Shown one piece after another: positions 35,487-43,716 of a DNA stretch of 64,000 nucleotides. The DNA comes from Amycolatopsis sp. DSM 110486 (GTDB lineage Bacteria > Actinomycetota > Actinomycetes > Mycobacteriales > Pseudonocardiaceae). The translations under genes and the position numbers were made by a program. The notes below the pieces were generated by a model that saw only the letters and a list, made by a program, of their open reading frames with translations, had not been told where the DNA came from and made no database searches. The number at the start of each line of letters is the position of its first letter. Within the stretch, counting starts at the first letter, position 1. The stretch lies in NCBI RefSeq assembly GCF_019468465.1, contig NZ_CP080519.1:558001-622000 (forward strand). Reading direction: 5' to 3'.

Positions 35487-35652
35487 GGTCACGACCGATG
35501 CGCACACGCCTCGGTGACGAAATCGATGTCGATCGTCACCACGTCGACCCCACGCCCGACGGCGACCTTCTCTGGCAGGCCGTCGAGATCCGGGACCGCG
35601 CAACACGACCGAGGCAGAGACACCGACGGCCTCATAGCGATCCTGAACACGA

Positions 35653-35687
35653 CAGAACCCCGGCAACACACCGTTGCCGGGGTTCTG
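35653..35687. other. Perfect 15-bp inverted repeat with 5-base loop
   Basis: CAGAACCCCGGCAAC and GTTGCCGGGGTTCTG flank ACACC. It lies just downstream of the broken ArsR-type gene on the minus strand, where it could be its terminator. It could also be the end of a small mobile repeat. No neighbouring T-run is present on either strand. Confidence 0.6.
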
Positions 35688-35699
35688 CCCGATACAAGA

Positions 35700-36010
35700 A
35701 GGTTTCGTACCCGGCAAACTCGGCCGGACTTCGGCGACCGTCCGGACGAGGCTGCCCCGGAGCGCCAGGGCCCGAGGGAGTTGTCGCGACACCGGCCCCC
35801 GTGACGCTCCGACGATCCGGGCCAAAGGCCAAACACGAAGACCTCGTCGCCGACATGCAGAGCATGCGCGATCCTCAGCCGGGTCGGATCACCCAGCGCC
35901 CACCGGCACACGGCGCGTCCGGCGGTCTGCTCTGCCTGCGGCTGCGCAGCACACAACGACTCAACATGGTCGAACTCGATGCACCGCAGGTCACAGCGGA
36001 GGTCGCCGCA
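35700..36010 (-). pseudogene. ArsR/SmtB-type metal-sensor regulator, frameshifted
   Basis: The minus strand encodes RWALGDPTRLRIAHALHVGD, the start of an ArsR helix-turn-helix. It then reads EVFVFGL, where metal sensors of the CadC type have ELCVCD/EVCVCDL, so both metal-binding cysteines are replaced by phenylalanine. Directly after that the frame breaks. The recognition helix continues in another frame as LARIVGASRGPVSRQLPRAL. No plausible start codon exists upstream. The gene lies divergent to the copper oxidase and ZIP genes, so it was probably their metal-responsive repressor. Its loss could leave those genes constitutive. Confidence 0.7.
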
Positions 36011-36020
36011 CCCCGAACGG

Positions 36021-36047
36021 TTGTATTCGTGAGGACACACATATAAG
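36021..36047 (+). promoter_or_regulatory. Candidate promoter of the multicopper oxidase operon
   Basis: TTGTAT (36021-36026) and TATAAG (36042-36047) are separated by 15 bp, shorter than ideal. The -10-like box is unusually AT-rich for this genome. It lies 134 bp before the oxidase start, in the region between the dead ArsR gene and the operon. Confidence 0.4.
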
Positions 36048-36180
36048 TTTGGGAGTCCGAAATAGTCCGGTTGGGGTCGCCTGGAAGAGCGAACGGTGAC
36101 CGATCGGACACGCAGCGTCGATCTGGAGGCCGCATCCGAGCCGTATGCGGCACGGTGGCGGCCCCCGAAGGAGGTGCGTG

Positions 36181-37227
36181 ATGGCCGCGACGCGACGCCG
36201 GTTCCTGCTGGGAGGTGCCCTGGCCGGCACCGCCGGCCTCGCGCTTGGTGCGCGCGCCCTGCCCCCATCGTCCGAGGAGCCGGTCACTCCGGCCGGCCCG
36301 CATGCGGGCGGGCATGCGGGCGGGCACGGCGGCGGCGTGAACGGTCCGATGTTCCGCCAGGGCAGCACCGTCGACCATCGGGCGAACGGCTTCTACCCCA
36401 GCGAGGTCCTGCGCGACTTCGACTACGGCCGCGTCTCGCGGACCGACCGGGGCCGCCCGCTGCGGGAGTGGGAGATCTTCGCCAGTGACGAGGACGTGGA
36501 GGTCGCGCCCGGTGTCCGGTTCCCGGCCTGGACGTTCAACGCACGGGTGCCCGGTCCGACGTTGCGCTGCCAGCAGGGCGATCTGCTGCGGGTGCGGTTC
36601 ACCAACGGCTCGGCCCACCCCCACACGATGCACTTCCACGGTATCCACCCGGCCGAGATGGACGGGGTCCCCAACATCGGGCCCGGGGTCATCGAGCCCG
36701 GGCACAGCGTGGTGTACGAGTTCGACGCTCAGCCGTTCGGGCTGCACCTCTACCACTGTCACGTGGGTCCGCTGGCCGAGCACATCGCCCGCGGCATGTA
36801 CGGCACCTTCATCGTCGACCCGCCCCAGCCGCGTCCGCCGGCCGATGAGCTGGTCATGGTGATGCACGGCTACAACACGACCTTCGACGGGCAGGGCAAT
36901 CAGCTCTACGCGGTAAACGGCATCCCGTTCCACTACATGCACGAGCCGATCCGGGTCCGGCGCGGCGAGCTGGTCCGGATCTACCTGGTCAACATCCTCG
37001 AATACGACCCGATCAACAGCTTCCACCTGCACGGCAACTTCTTCGACTACTACCCGACCGGCACCCGCCTCGAACCCTCCGAGTACACCGACACCGTCGT
37101 TCAGGCCCAGGGCCAGCGCGGAATCTGTGAGCTGCGATTCCCCCACACCGGGAAGTTCATGTTCCACGCGCACAAAACGGAGTTCGCCGAACTCGGCTGG
37201 ATGGGTTTCTTCGAGGTGACCGAATGA
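36181..37227 (+). CDS. Multicopper oxidase, two-domain type with Tat signal
   Basis: This 348-residue exported enzyme has its ATG after GAAGGAGG. The N-terminus has a twin-arginine leader (TRRRFLLGGALAGTAG), so the protein should be exported folded with copper. A His-rich stretch (HAGGHAGGHGGG) follows. The copper ligands are in HTMHFHG, HLYHCHVGPLAEH, FHLHGNFF and the C-terminal FMFHAHKTEFAELGWMG. Such enzymes oxidise metal ions or phenols and protect against copper. Its stop overlaps the next start (ATGA), which places it in one operon with a ZIP transporter. The pairing suggests a metal oxidation and transport function. Confidence 0.9.
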   Translation: MAATRRRFLLGGALAGTAGLALGARALPPSSEEPVTPAGPHAGGHAGGHGGGVNGPMFRQGSTVDHRANGFYPSEVLRDFDYGRVSRTDRGRPLREWEIFASDEDVEVAPGVRFPAWTFNARVPGPTLRCQQGDLLRVRFTNGSAHPHTMHFHGIHPAEMDGVPNIGPGVIEPGHSVVYEFDAQPFGLHLYHCHVGPLAEHIARGMYGTFIVDPPQPRPPADELVMVMHGYNTTFDGQGNQLYAVNGIPFHYMHEPIRVRRGELVRIYLVNILEYDPINSFHLHGNFFDYYPTGTRLEPSEYTDTVVQAQGQRGICELRFPHTGKFMFHAHKTEFAELGWMGFFEVTE

Positions 37228-38408
37228 CCGACGGCCGCACGGCGGGACTGCGGGCATGGCTGCCCGCGATCGCCGGTGTCGTCCTCGTCGGGATCGCCTT
37301 GGCAGCACTCGCCGTACTCGGCGGCCGGTCGCTGCCCGAACGCACCGGACCACCGATCGAGCAGCTCATCGTCGAACACACGCAGCTGACCCCGGGCGCG
37401 ATCGAACTGACCCTGCGCAACACCGGCCCGGATCCGGTGCAGGTCGCGCAGGTGTTCGTCAACGACACCTACGTCGACTTCACCGGCGGGACGGGGCCTA
37501 TCCAACGGCTCGGCACCGACACACTACGGCTGACCTACCCGTGGCAGAACGGACAGCCGTACACGGTCGCGATGCTGACCTCCACCGGTCTGGCGATCGA
37601 ACACGAGATCCCGGCCGCGGTGAGCACCCCGCCCGCAAACGGCGGCTTCTTCGCCGTGATGGCCCTGCTGGGTACCTACGTCGGAATCATTCCCGTCGTG
37701 CTCGGCATGCTGTTCCTGCCCGTGCTGCGCCGGATCGGCGCCCGGGGAATGCGCTTGCTGCTGGCCCTGACCGTCGGGCTGCTTGCGTTTCTCGCCGTGG
37801 ACGCGACGCTCGAAGGTGTCGAGCTCGCCGGGCGCGGCGGAGGCGCGTTCGGCGGTCCGGCCCTCGTCGTGCTCGGCGCCGTGCTGGCGTTCCTCGCCCT
37901 CACCGCAGTCGACCACCGACTGAAAGCCGGCCGCCGCGAAGAGGAGCCGGCACGGGCGACCGGAACCCGCCTGGCCGTCATGATCGCGATCGGAGTCGGC
38001 CTGCACAATCTCGGCGAAGGCCTCGCGATCGGCGCCGCCTACACCGTCGGCGAACTCGCCCTCGGCACCGCTCTGGTCGTCGGGTTCACCATCCAGAACA
38101 CCACCGAAGGTCTCGCGATCGTCGCACCCCTGACCGAGCAACGTCCCCCGCTGCTCCGCCTGCTGGGCCTCGGCATCCTCGCCGGCGCACCAGCGATCGC
38201 CGGAACACTTGTCGGCGCCACCGTGAGAAACGCGGAACTCTCCGCGTTCCTGCTCGGCATCGGCGTCGGCGCGATCGCACAGGTCATCATCCAGATCGCC
38301 CCATCCCTGAGAGACCGACACGCCCGGATGCTCGACCCCACCACCATCGGCGGTGCCGCCGCCGGCCTGCTCGCGATGTACCTCACCGGGCTCCTCGTCA
38401 CCGTCTGA
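37224..38408 (+). CDS. ZIP-family metal transporter with an extracytoplasmic N-terminal domain
   Basis: This is a 394-residue membrane protein. After a first membrane helix (WLPAIAGVVLVGIALAAL) comes a domain of about 100 residues with beta-strand character (IEQLIVEHTQLTPGAIELTL) outside the usual ZIP region. The transporter part follows, with its hallmark helices HNLGEGLAIGAAYT and NTTEGLAIVAPL. ZIP proteins move divalent metal ions toward the cytoplasm. The extra domain could take metal from the multicopper oxidase encoded just upstream and overlapping by four bases. The metal is unknown, and iron, zinc and copper-linked functions are all possible. Confidence 0.85.
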   Translation: MTDGRTAGLRAWLPAIAGVVLVGIALAALAVLGGRSLPERTGPPIEQLIVEHTQLTPGAIELTLRNTGPDPVQVAQVFVNDTYVDFTGGTGPIQRLGTDTLRLTYPWQNGQPYTVAMLTSTGLAIEHEIPAAVSTPPANGGFFAVMALLGTYVGIIPVVLGMLFLPVLRRIGARGMRLLLALTVGLLAFLAVDATLEGVELAGRGGGAFGGPALVVLGAVLAFLALTAVDHRLKAGRREEEPARATGTRLAVMIAIGVGLHNLGEGLAIGAAYTVGELALGTALVVGFTIQNTTEGLAIVAPLTEQRPPLLRLLGLGILAGAPAIAGTLVGATVRNAELSAFLLGIGVGAIAQVIIQIAPSLRDRHARMLDPTTIGGAAAGLLAMYLTGLLVTV

Positions 38409-38506
38409 CCCAAACCGCCCACGGACACCGTTGCCGAGCTCGGCGCCGTACCCATCCCGCGCTCGCGGCGTCGAGGGCATCGGCGACTACTTCGTGCGCC
38501 GAGGGC

Positions 38507-41032
38507 TCAAGCGGAGACCCGCGAGTCTTGGGCTCGGATCTCGCTGGCCGGGTTGCCGCCCCACCAGGCGTGGGGTGGTACTTCCTCGCCCTTCATGAGG
38601 AAGGAGTCGGCGGTGAGCGACGCGCCGTCGCCCATCGACGCTCCATAGTGGACCAGGGCCCCGACCCCGATCGTGCAGCCGGACCCGACGGCGATGCGGT
38701 CGGCCTTGAAGGTGCCGTCCTCCTGGGAATGGCACTGCAGTTTGCTGGCGGGGTTGAACGTGACGTCGTCGCCGATCGTCACGAGGGTCTTTTCCGGTAA
38801 CCCGCAGCCGTCGTCGAAAAGCCGGCGGCCGATGCGGGCCCCGAGCATCCGCCAGATCACGCCTTTGAACGGTGTGCCGTTGAAGGCTTGCACGTAGGCC
38901 ATCGCGGCCGCCTTCCAGAACCGTTCGTGCCGCCAGAAGCGGATGTCGTAGATCGAGCAGTACAGCGGCTGCAGGGGGTGGATCACTTGGGAGGCGCGTT
39001 CGACCAGGGTGAAGTAACAGACGCTGAACAGCATCCCGACGAGCGACGCCAGCGCGATCGCCGACAGCCCGAGCACGGGGTAGACGTCCGTGGTGGCCCA
39101 GCCGAGCAGAACGAGGCCCAGGAAATAGATCCAGCGCACCAGCAGGAACATCACGATAGTGACGGAGTTGTGCCGGTTCTTCGCGGCGAGGCCCCGGCGC
39201 AGCGCGTCGCCGCTCCTGAGATGGTCGAACTGCCGGTCCCGCGCCACCGTGCGCGGGATCTCGAAGCTCGGCGAACCGAGCAACCCCACGTTCTCGCGAA
39301 CCGGGCCGTCGACCGGCACCAGCACCTTGGTGCCCAGCAGGCAGTTCTCGCCCGCCCGGCTCTGCGCGGGATACGCGACGTTGTTGCCGAGGAAGTTGTG
39401 CCCGCCGATCTTCGTTCGGGCCACCCGGAACGACGTGCTGGAGAAGTCTGCGTTGATGATCGACAGGCCGTCCGCGATCATCGTGCCGCTGCCGACGGTG
39501 CTCAGCTGCGGGGTTTCGTGCTTGACCACGGACCCGAAGTTCGACCCCGTCTGCTGGAGGTCGGGCATCCGGTACCCGAGGTACCGCAGGTAGTGCACGA
39601 TGGCCGAGCTGTCGCCGAAGAGCGTGATGAAGAACTTCAGGTTGGAGACCACGCGGATCGCCCGGTGCAGCGAGTAGCGGAAACCGTACAGGCGATAGAC
39701 CCTGTCCGGTTTCAGGACGACGCCGAGCACACGCGGGACGGCCGCGACGAGCAGCAGGGTGATGAGCGATCCGCCGAAGAAGATCACGAACGACACGGCG
39801 AGCGCGTCGAGGTAGAAGGCCCAGCTGGTGAACTGCAGCGGCTCCGAGCTCAGGAACGTCGCGAGCTGCGGGGCGGTGGCGAGCAGTAGGTCCACGCCGC
39901 CGATGGCCAACGGCAGGTACACCAGCAGCAGGGCCAGCAGCTGCGAGACGCCGTAGCAGAACCGGCGCACCATGCCGCATCCCGCGGGACCGACACCGCG
40001 GTAGTCGGTCTCGGTCCGCCACGCCGGTGACCCGTGCCAATGCTCACCCGCCGGCACCGCCTGGCGGGGATGCAGTGACGACGCGTGTCCCAGCTGCGCC
40101 CCGTCGCCGATCGAGGTGTCGATGTCGATCACCGACAACTCCCCCACGAACACGTCCTTCCCGAGGGTCACCGAACCGGTCTGGATCTCGCCGGCCTCGG
40201 CCCGGTAACCGAGGAGGAAGGAGTCCTTGCGGATCACCGAACCCTCGCCGATCGTGAGCAGGTCGGTGCACACGGGCACGTTGCGGGAGAAGATCGCGAC
40301 TCCCCGGCCGATCTTCGCCCCGAGTGCTTTCAGGTACAGCACGTACAGCGGTGAGCCCAGGGCCAGCAGCGCCACCAGGTTGCGCTGCACCAGCGTCTTG
40401 ACCAGCCAGAACCGGAAGTAGTCGAGGGTCCACACTCGGATCCGCCGCGGCTTCCACCGGCCGATCAGCACCCACTTCGCCACGATCGGCAGCACACACA
40501 GCCCGACGAACGCAGCGGAGGTGAACAGCACCAGCCGCAGGTAGATGTGGAGCAGGTTCGTTCCGGCGGCAGATACCCAGGTCACGCCGCGTACGACGAG
40601 CAACGCCGCCAAGTACGCGTAACCCACGAACGCCAGGAACTGAAGTAGTCCACAAAGGACATACTGTGCCGTGCCGCCACGAGGAGGTGCATTGGCCTGC
40701 TTCGCAGCCGCAGGCTCAGCCAACGCGGGTGCAGCGCCTCCGACTGATGCCGCCAGGCTTCTGATCGTCGGGTTGGCGTAAACGTCCTTCATCGACACCG
40801 ACGGTACCTCCGCGCGCTTACGCACCCGCGCACAGAAATGCGCCATGACCAGCGAATTGGCGCCGAGATCTTCGAAGAAATCACTGTCAACCGACACCCG
40901 ATCGACACGCACGACGTCCGCCAGCACCGTGGCGAACACGCGCTCGGCGCTGCCTGCCACCTCTACGTTGCCACCCTGGCCGCAGACAGATTCACGTTGC
41001 TTTTCTGGCGGGACGTTGAATGACTCACTCAC
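38507..41032 (-). CDS. Pls/PosA-like membrane protein: carrier domain plus tandem hexapeptide transferase-like domains, no adenylation domain
   Basis: This 841-residue protein opens with a thiolation domain carrying the phosphopantetheine site DFFEDLGANSLVMAHF (Ser about residue 60). It then alternates membrane helices with three soluble left-handed-helix-like domains: the first has GAKIGRGVAIFSRNVP, the second TKIGGHNFLGNNVAYPAQ, the third GARIGRRLFDDGCGLPEKT. This T-TM-C1-TM-C2-TM-C3 order is that of epsilon-poly-lysine synthetase Pls. The adenylation domain that precedes T in Pls is missing. It must be loaded by an enzyme encoded elsewhere. The product is unknown. The GTG start is a choice; an ATG 16 codons upstream is possible. 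Confidence 0.85.
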   Translation of the reverse strand: MSESFNVPPEKQRESVCGQGGNVEVAGSAERVFATVLADVVRVDRVSVDSDFFEDLGANSLVMAHFCARVRKRAEVPSVSMKDVYANPTIRSLAASVGGAAPALAEPAAAKQANAPPRGGTAQYVLCGLLQFLAFVGYAYLAALLVVRGVTWVSAAGTNLLHIYLRLVLFTSAAFVGLCVLPIVAKWVLIGRWKPRRIRVWTLDYFRFWLVKTLVQRNLVALLALGSPLYVLYLKALGAKIGRGVAIFSRNVPVCTDLLTIGEGSVIRKDSFLLGYRAEAGEIQTGSVTLGKDVFVGELSVIDIDTSIGDGAQLGHASSLHPRQAVPAGEHWHGSPAWRTETDYRGVGPAGCGMVRRFCYGVSQLLALLLVYLPLAIGGVDLLLATAPQLATFLSSEPLQFTSWAFYLDALAVSFVIFFGGSLITLLLVAAVPRVLGVVLKPDRVYRLYGFRYSLHRAIRVVSNLKFFITLFGDSSAIVHYLRYLGYRMPDLQQTGSNFGSVVKHETPQLSTVGSGTMIADGLSIINADFSSTSFRVARTKIGGHNFLGNNVAYPAQSRAGENCLLGTKVLVPVDGPVRENVGLLGSPSFEIPRTVARDRQFDHLRSGDALRRGLAAKNRHNSVTIVMFLLVRWIYFLGLVLLGWATTDVYPVLGLSAIALASLVGMLFSVCYFTLVERASQVIHPLQPLYCSIYDIRFWRHERFWKAAAMAYVQAFNGTPFKGVIWRMLGARIGRRLFDDGCGLPEKTLVTIGDDVTFNPASKLQCHSQEDGTFKADRIAVGSGCTIGVGALVHYGASMGDGASLTADSFLMKGEEVPPHAWWGGNPASEIRAQDSRVSA

Positions 41033-41599
41033 CGCATGAACCCCATTGATCGGAAATCTGTGCCGAACTGATGACCACACTCAAGGCGGGTTGAGCACGC
41101 ACCGAATCCGGCAGTGAAAGGCGTGGTGAACGTTCTCGCGCATTGCGACGAGGATCTGCTCGCGAACACCCTTGAACGCACAGCAACCCAGTTCCGTCAC
41201 CGTGACACACCAGACGCCGCACCCGCAAGGACGTGCGTGCAAGATTCCAACACCTTCACGACTGATCAGGTGAAACTGATCCTTTTGGCTGCACGAATAC
41301 CAGCGCTGAGCACGGCGGAACAATGCCACCTCACACAGATTTGACCCGCGTCACCGTGAAGTCACGATTTGATCTGGTGGATCACATTCGACATTCGTCG
41401 CGCGGGCGCAAAGACAGTGATCGGGCGTCGTTTTCGTCGACGGCGTGGAGACATATCTGGCGGGTGCCGCTGATGGACCGCGTCCTCCCGGCGGACCTGC
41501 TCCAGGAACACCTCGGCCGGTCGACCGCCAGATGCCTGCTGAACGACCTCAGACGGCCCAGGCTCCTTGGGACCGACGTCGAACCGAGCCGCAGTTCCT
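41033..41599. other. Intergenic DNA with no recognised gene, beside gene remnants
   Basis: The stretch has a lower GC content than the core genes. Only short frames are present, and I could assign none of them. It follows the Pls-like gene's 5' end and leads into the decayed DUF2637 and AraC fragments, so it is probably part of the same old insertion scar. Confidence 0.45.
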
Positions 41600-41748
41600 A
41601 TCGGCCCAGCCGATCAAGAGGAACGGCCCGACGGCGTCGAAAGCGGGTTTGCCGTATTCGCCGGCGATCAGCGGTCCCGCGACGTTCAACGCCAAGGTCA
41701 CCACGCTCGCGAAGAGCAGAAGGCGGCGGGCATGCCGCAGCGTTTCTA
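41600..41748 (-). pseudogene. Fragment of a DUF2637 membrane protein
   Basis: The minus strand reads LRHARRLLLFASVVTLALNV, then AGPLIAGEYG and FDAVGPFLLIGWA, the two membrane segments of DUF2637 proteins. These belong to actinomycete integrative elements, for example spread-protein-like genes. The sequence stops matching at GWA, where the family continues EVGPGLLQAI. It is about 50 residues long, without a start and without the rest of the domain. It abuts the AraC remnant and so comes from a rearranged element near the tRNA. Confidence 0.7.
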
Positions 41749-41754
41749 CAGAAG

Positions 41755-42277
41755 CGCCGCCGAGCCATACCCGACAGCCGTGGCGGTTCGCTCCAGGCTG
41801 AGCTCGCCGGCGCGCAGGTGAACCCGGGCTTGGGTCGTCCGGCAGTCGGTCAGATATTGCATCGGTGATTGCCCCAACGCGTCACGGCCCGAGCGAACAC
41901 CGGCCGCGACAGACCGCTTACGGCGGCCAGGTCGGCAACGATCCACGCCTTCTCCGCCTCACCTTGCATGACCTGCAACGCGGCGTTCAGCCGCGGATCG
42001 GCCGAGGCAGTGAACCAGCGTGGCCACGGTCGGGCTGGTGCGGAAGTCACTGCGGATCGCCGGCACGAGCAGCTCCGGATCGAGGCATTCGGCGCTTGGC
42101 TCGTGGCCGATGTAGTGATCAGGCCCACCCCGGACCAGCGTGACATCGCCGGGCACCAGCTCGACTGCGCTTCCCGCCGCGTCCGGCGAAAGCCAGCCAC
42201 GACTTCGAACGACCGTGTGCACCGCGAGCCGGATCGAACCACCCAGCCGGTCGAGATCGTCTTCGCCGCCGAGCGAA
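41755..42277 (-). pseudogene. AraC-family regulator, broken by two frameshifts
   Basis: Three consecutive minus-strand frames carry parts of one cupin-AraC protein. The first frame reads AVHTVVRSRGWLSPDAAG and GDVTLVRGGPDHYIGHEPSA (cupin). The second reads SADPRLNAALQVMQGEAEKA and VADLAAVSGLSRPVFARAV (first helix-turn-helix). The third reads GQSPMQYLTDCRTTQARVHL then ERTATAVGYGSAALL (second helix-turn-helix, ending too early). Frameshifts near 42000 and 41890 are needed, and the C-terminus is lost. No start codon precedes it. The copy is a relic at the end of the accessory region. Confidence 0.75.
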
Positions 42278-42401
42278 GCGTCACTGGTCAGTTACCTGAA
42301 CCGTTCGCCGACGGCCCTGACTGCGTGAAGCGCAGCCCGGGCCCGCCGCGAACTCAGGGGTTTGTAGCCCCCAAAACGCCCCTACCCGCAGGCAACAAAA
42401 A

Positions 42402-42424
42402 AGCCCAGGTCAGCGACCTAGGCT
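42402..42424 (-). terminator. Rho-independent terminator of the tRNA-Asn gene
   Basis: On the minus strand AGCCTAGGTC pairs with GACCTGGGCT across the loop GCT, with one G-U pair. TTTTTT (complement of 42397-42402) follows directly. It begins 7 bp after the tRNA 3' end, so it ends the tRNA transcript. Confidence 0.85.
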
Positions 42425-42430
42425 TGGATG

Positions 42431-42503
42431 CTCCCCCGCTTGGACTCGAACCAAGAACCCTCCGGTTAACAGCCGAATGCTCTGCCAGTTGAGCTACAGG
42501 GGA
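42431..42503 (-). tRNA. tRNA-Asn (anticodon GTT)
   Basis: The 73-nt cloverleaf is complete. The acceptor stem TCCCCTG pairs with CGGGGGA (one T-G pair), followed by discriminator G. The D arm has GCTC...GAGC. The anticodon loop CTGTTAA gives GTT, and the T arm is CTTGG-TTCGAGT-CCAAG. The CCA is not encoded. Its 3' end faces the decayed, accessory DNA, a typical situation for integration sites. Confidence 0.97.
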
Positions 42504-42668
42504 TCGTATTCAGTTGTGCGCCGGATGTCCGGCGCGATGGAAAGAACTTTAGCGCACCGCCTGCGCCACCCGAACAGGGGGCCCCTCTTCGCGGATCACA
42601 CCCAGGGGGCGCCGGATTGCTGGACAATGGAGAGTCGGGAGTCCGACGAACGAGAGGCGTGGCCGCTG

Positions 42669-42845
42669 ATGAAGAAGTTCCTGCTGGGCGTGGGTCTGGG
42701 ATACGTGCTGGGGACCAAGGCCGGCCGGGGACGGTACGAGCAGATCGTGCGCACCTACCGCAAGGTGATCGACCACCCGATGGTCCAGGGCGCCGCGGGA
42801 GTGGCGCGCGCCAAGGTCGGCGAGAAGTTCGGCCGGGGGCACTGA
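42669..42845 (+). CDS. Small YtxH-like conserved protein
   Basis: This 58-residue protein reads MKKFLLGVGLGYVLGTKAGR, then YEQIVRTYRKVIDHPMVQGA. A glycine-rich hydrophobic N-terminus and a basic helical rest are typical of small YtxH-type envelope proteins of actinomycetes. I chose the ATG directly before KKFLL. An earlier in-frame ATG at 42627 would add a charged, unlikely N-terminus. It is the first conserved gene right of the tRNA. Its role is unknown. Confidence 0.75.
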   Translation: MKKFLLGVGLGYVLGTKAGRGRYEQIVRTYRKVIDHPMVQGAAGVARAKVGEKFGRGH

Positions 42846-42897
42846 GCCGCACGCGTACCGCTGAGGGGGTCTGTGAGCGCGCCCGGAAACGGCGGGG

Positions 42898-43662
42898 TCA
42901 GGGGATCCGCGCGATGAAGAAGATGCGACGGAACTCGAACCACGTCGTGCCGTCCGCGCGGGGCGGGTAGGCCTCGTCGAGGAGCGGGGCCAGCTCGGCG
43001 CGGAAGGACGCCCAGTCGTCGTCCGGGAGGGCGGCGCGGATGGGGCGCAGGGCGGTGCCGGTGATCCACTCCAGCACGGCGTTCTCGCCGGCCAGGCGCT
43101 GCATGTACGTCGTCTCCCAGGCGTCGACGAGGCAGCCCGCGTCGGCCAGCAGGGAGGCGTACTCCAGGGGCGACGACACCGCCTCGTTCTCCCGCAGAAC
43201 GAGGGAAGCCAGGCGCGAGGACCACGCCGGGGAGGCCGCCAGCTCGCGCGTGATGCGGTGCGACGGGGCACCGAAGTTGCCCGGCACCTGCACGGCCAGC
43301 ACGGCACCCGAGGGCAGCTGCGAGACCCAGCGGCGCAGCAGGTCGTCGTGGCCCGGCACCCACTGGAGCACCGCGTTGGAGACCACCACGTCCGTGTCCG
43401 AGCGCGGCGCCCACTCGCGTACATCGGCGACGTGCGCGTCCACTCCGCGAGAGCGGGCGGCGTCCACCATCTCCGGTGAGCTGTCCAGGGCCTCCAGCGT
43501 AGCGCCGGGCCAGCGGCGGCCCAGGTCGAGCGTGAGGTTGCCCGGGCCGCAGCCCAGGTCGACGACGCGGCGGGGCGCGTCGGACGAGATTCGCCCGATC
43601 AGGTCGTAGAAGGGGCGGGCCCGGAGGTCCGCGTAGTCGAGGTACTTGGCCGGATCCCACAT
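42898..43662 (-). CDS. tam: Trans-aconitate 2-methyltransferase
   Basis: This 254-residue cytosolic SAM-dependent methyltransferase starts at MWDPAKYLDYADLRARPFYD, the typical N-terminus of Tam. SAM binding uses VVDLGCGPGNLT (residues 33-44) and LEALDSSPEM. The later SNAVLQWVPGHDDLL and the C-terminal DGTTWFEFRRIFFIARI also match the family. The enzyme methylates trans-aconitate, a by-product that inhibits aconitase. The ATG has GGGAGG nearby. It is followed downstream by the small YtxH-like gene on the other strand. Confidence 0.88.
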   Translation of the reverse strand: MWDPAKYLDYADLRARPFYDLIGRISSDAPRRVVDLGCGPGNLTLDLGRRWPGATLEALDSSPEMVDAARSRGVDAHVADVREWAPRSDTDVVVSNAVLQWVPGHDDLLRRWVSQLPSGAVLAVQVPGNFGAPSHRITRELAASPAWSSRLASLVLRENEAVSSPLEYASLLADAGCLVDAWETTYMQRLAGENAVLEWITGTALRPIRAALPDDDWASFRAELAPLLDEAYPPRADGTTWFEFRRIFFIARIP

Positions 43663-43716
43663 GGCGAACCTCCCGAAAGATAAACCGTACGCCCGTACTG
43701 AGTACGAGCGTACTGC

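Noticed and set aside
38507..41032. Reading the Pls-like gene as part of a non-ribosomal peptide gene cluster
   Set aside because: No adenylation, condensation, thioesterase or tailoring genes lie around it. Neighbours are a metal transporter and gene relics.
42627..42668. Longer N-terminus for the small YtxH-like protein
   Set aside because: The added residues (MESRESDEREAWPL) are charged and precede the natural MKK start. No better ribosome-binding site is present there.
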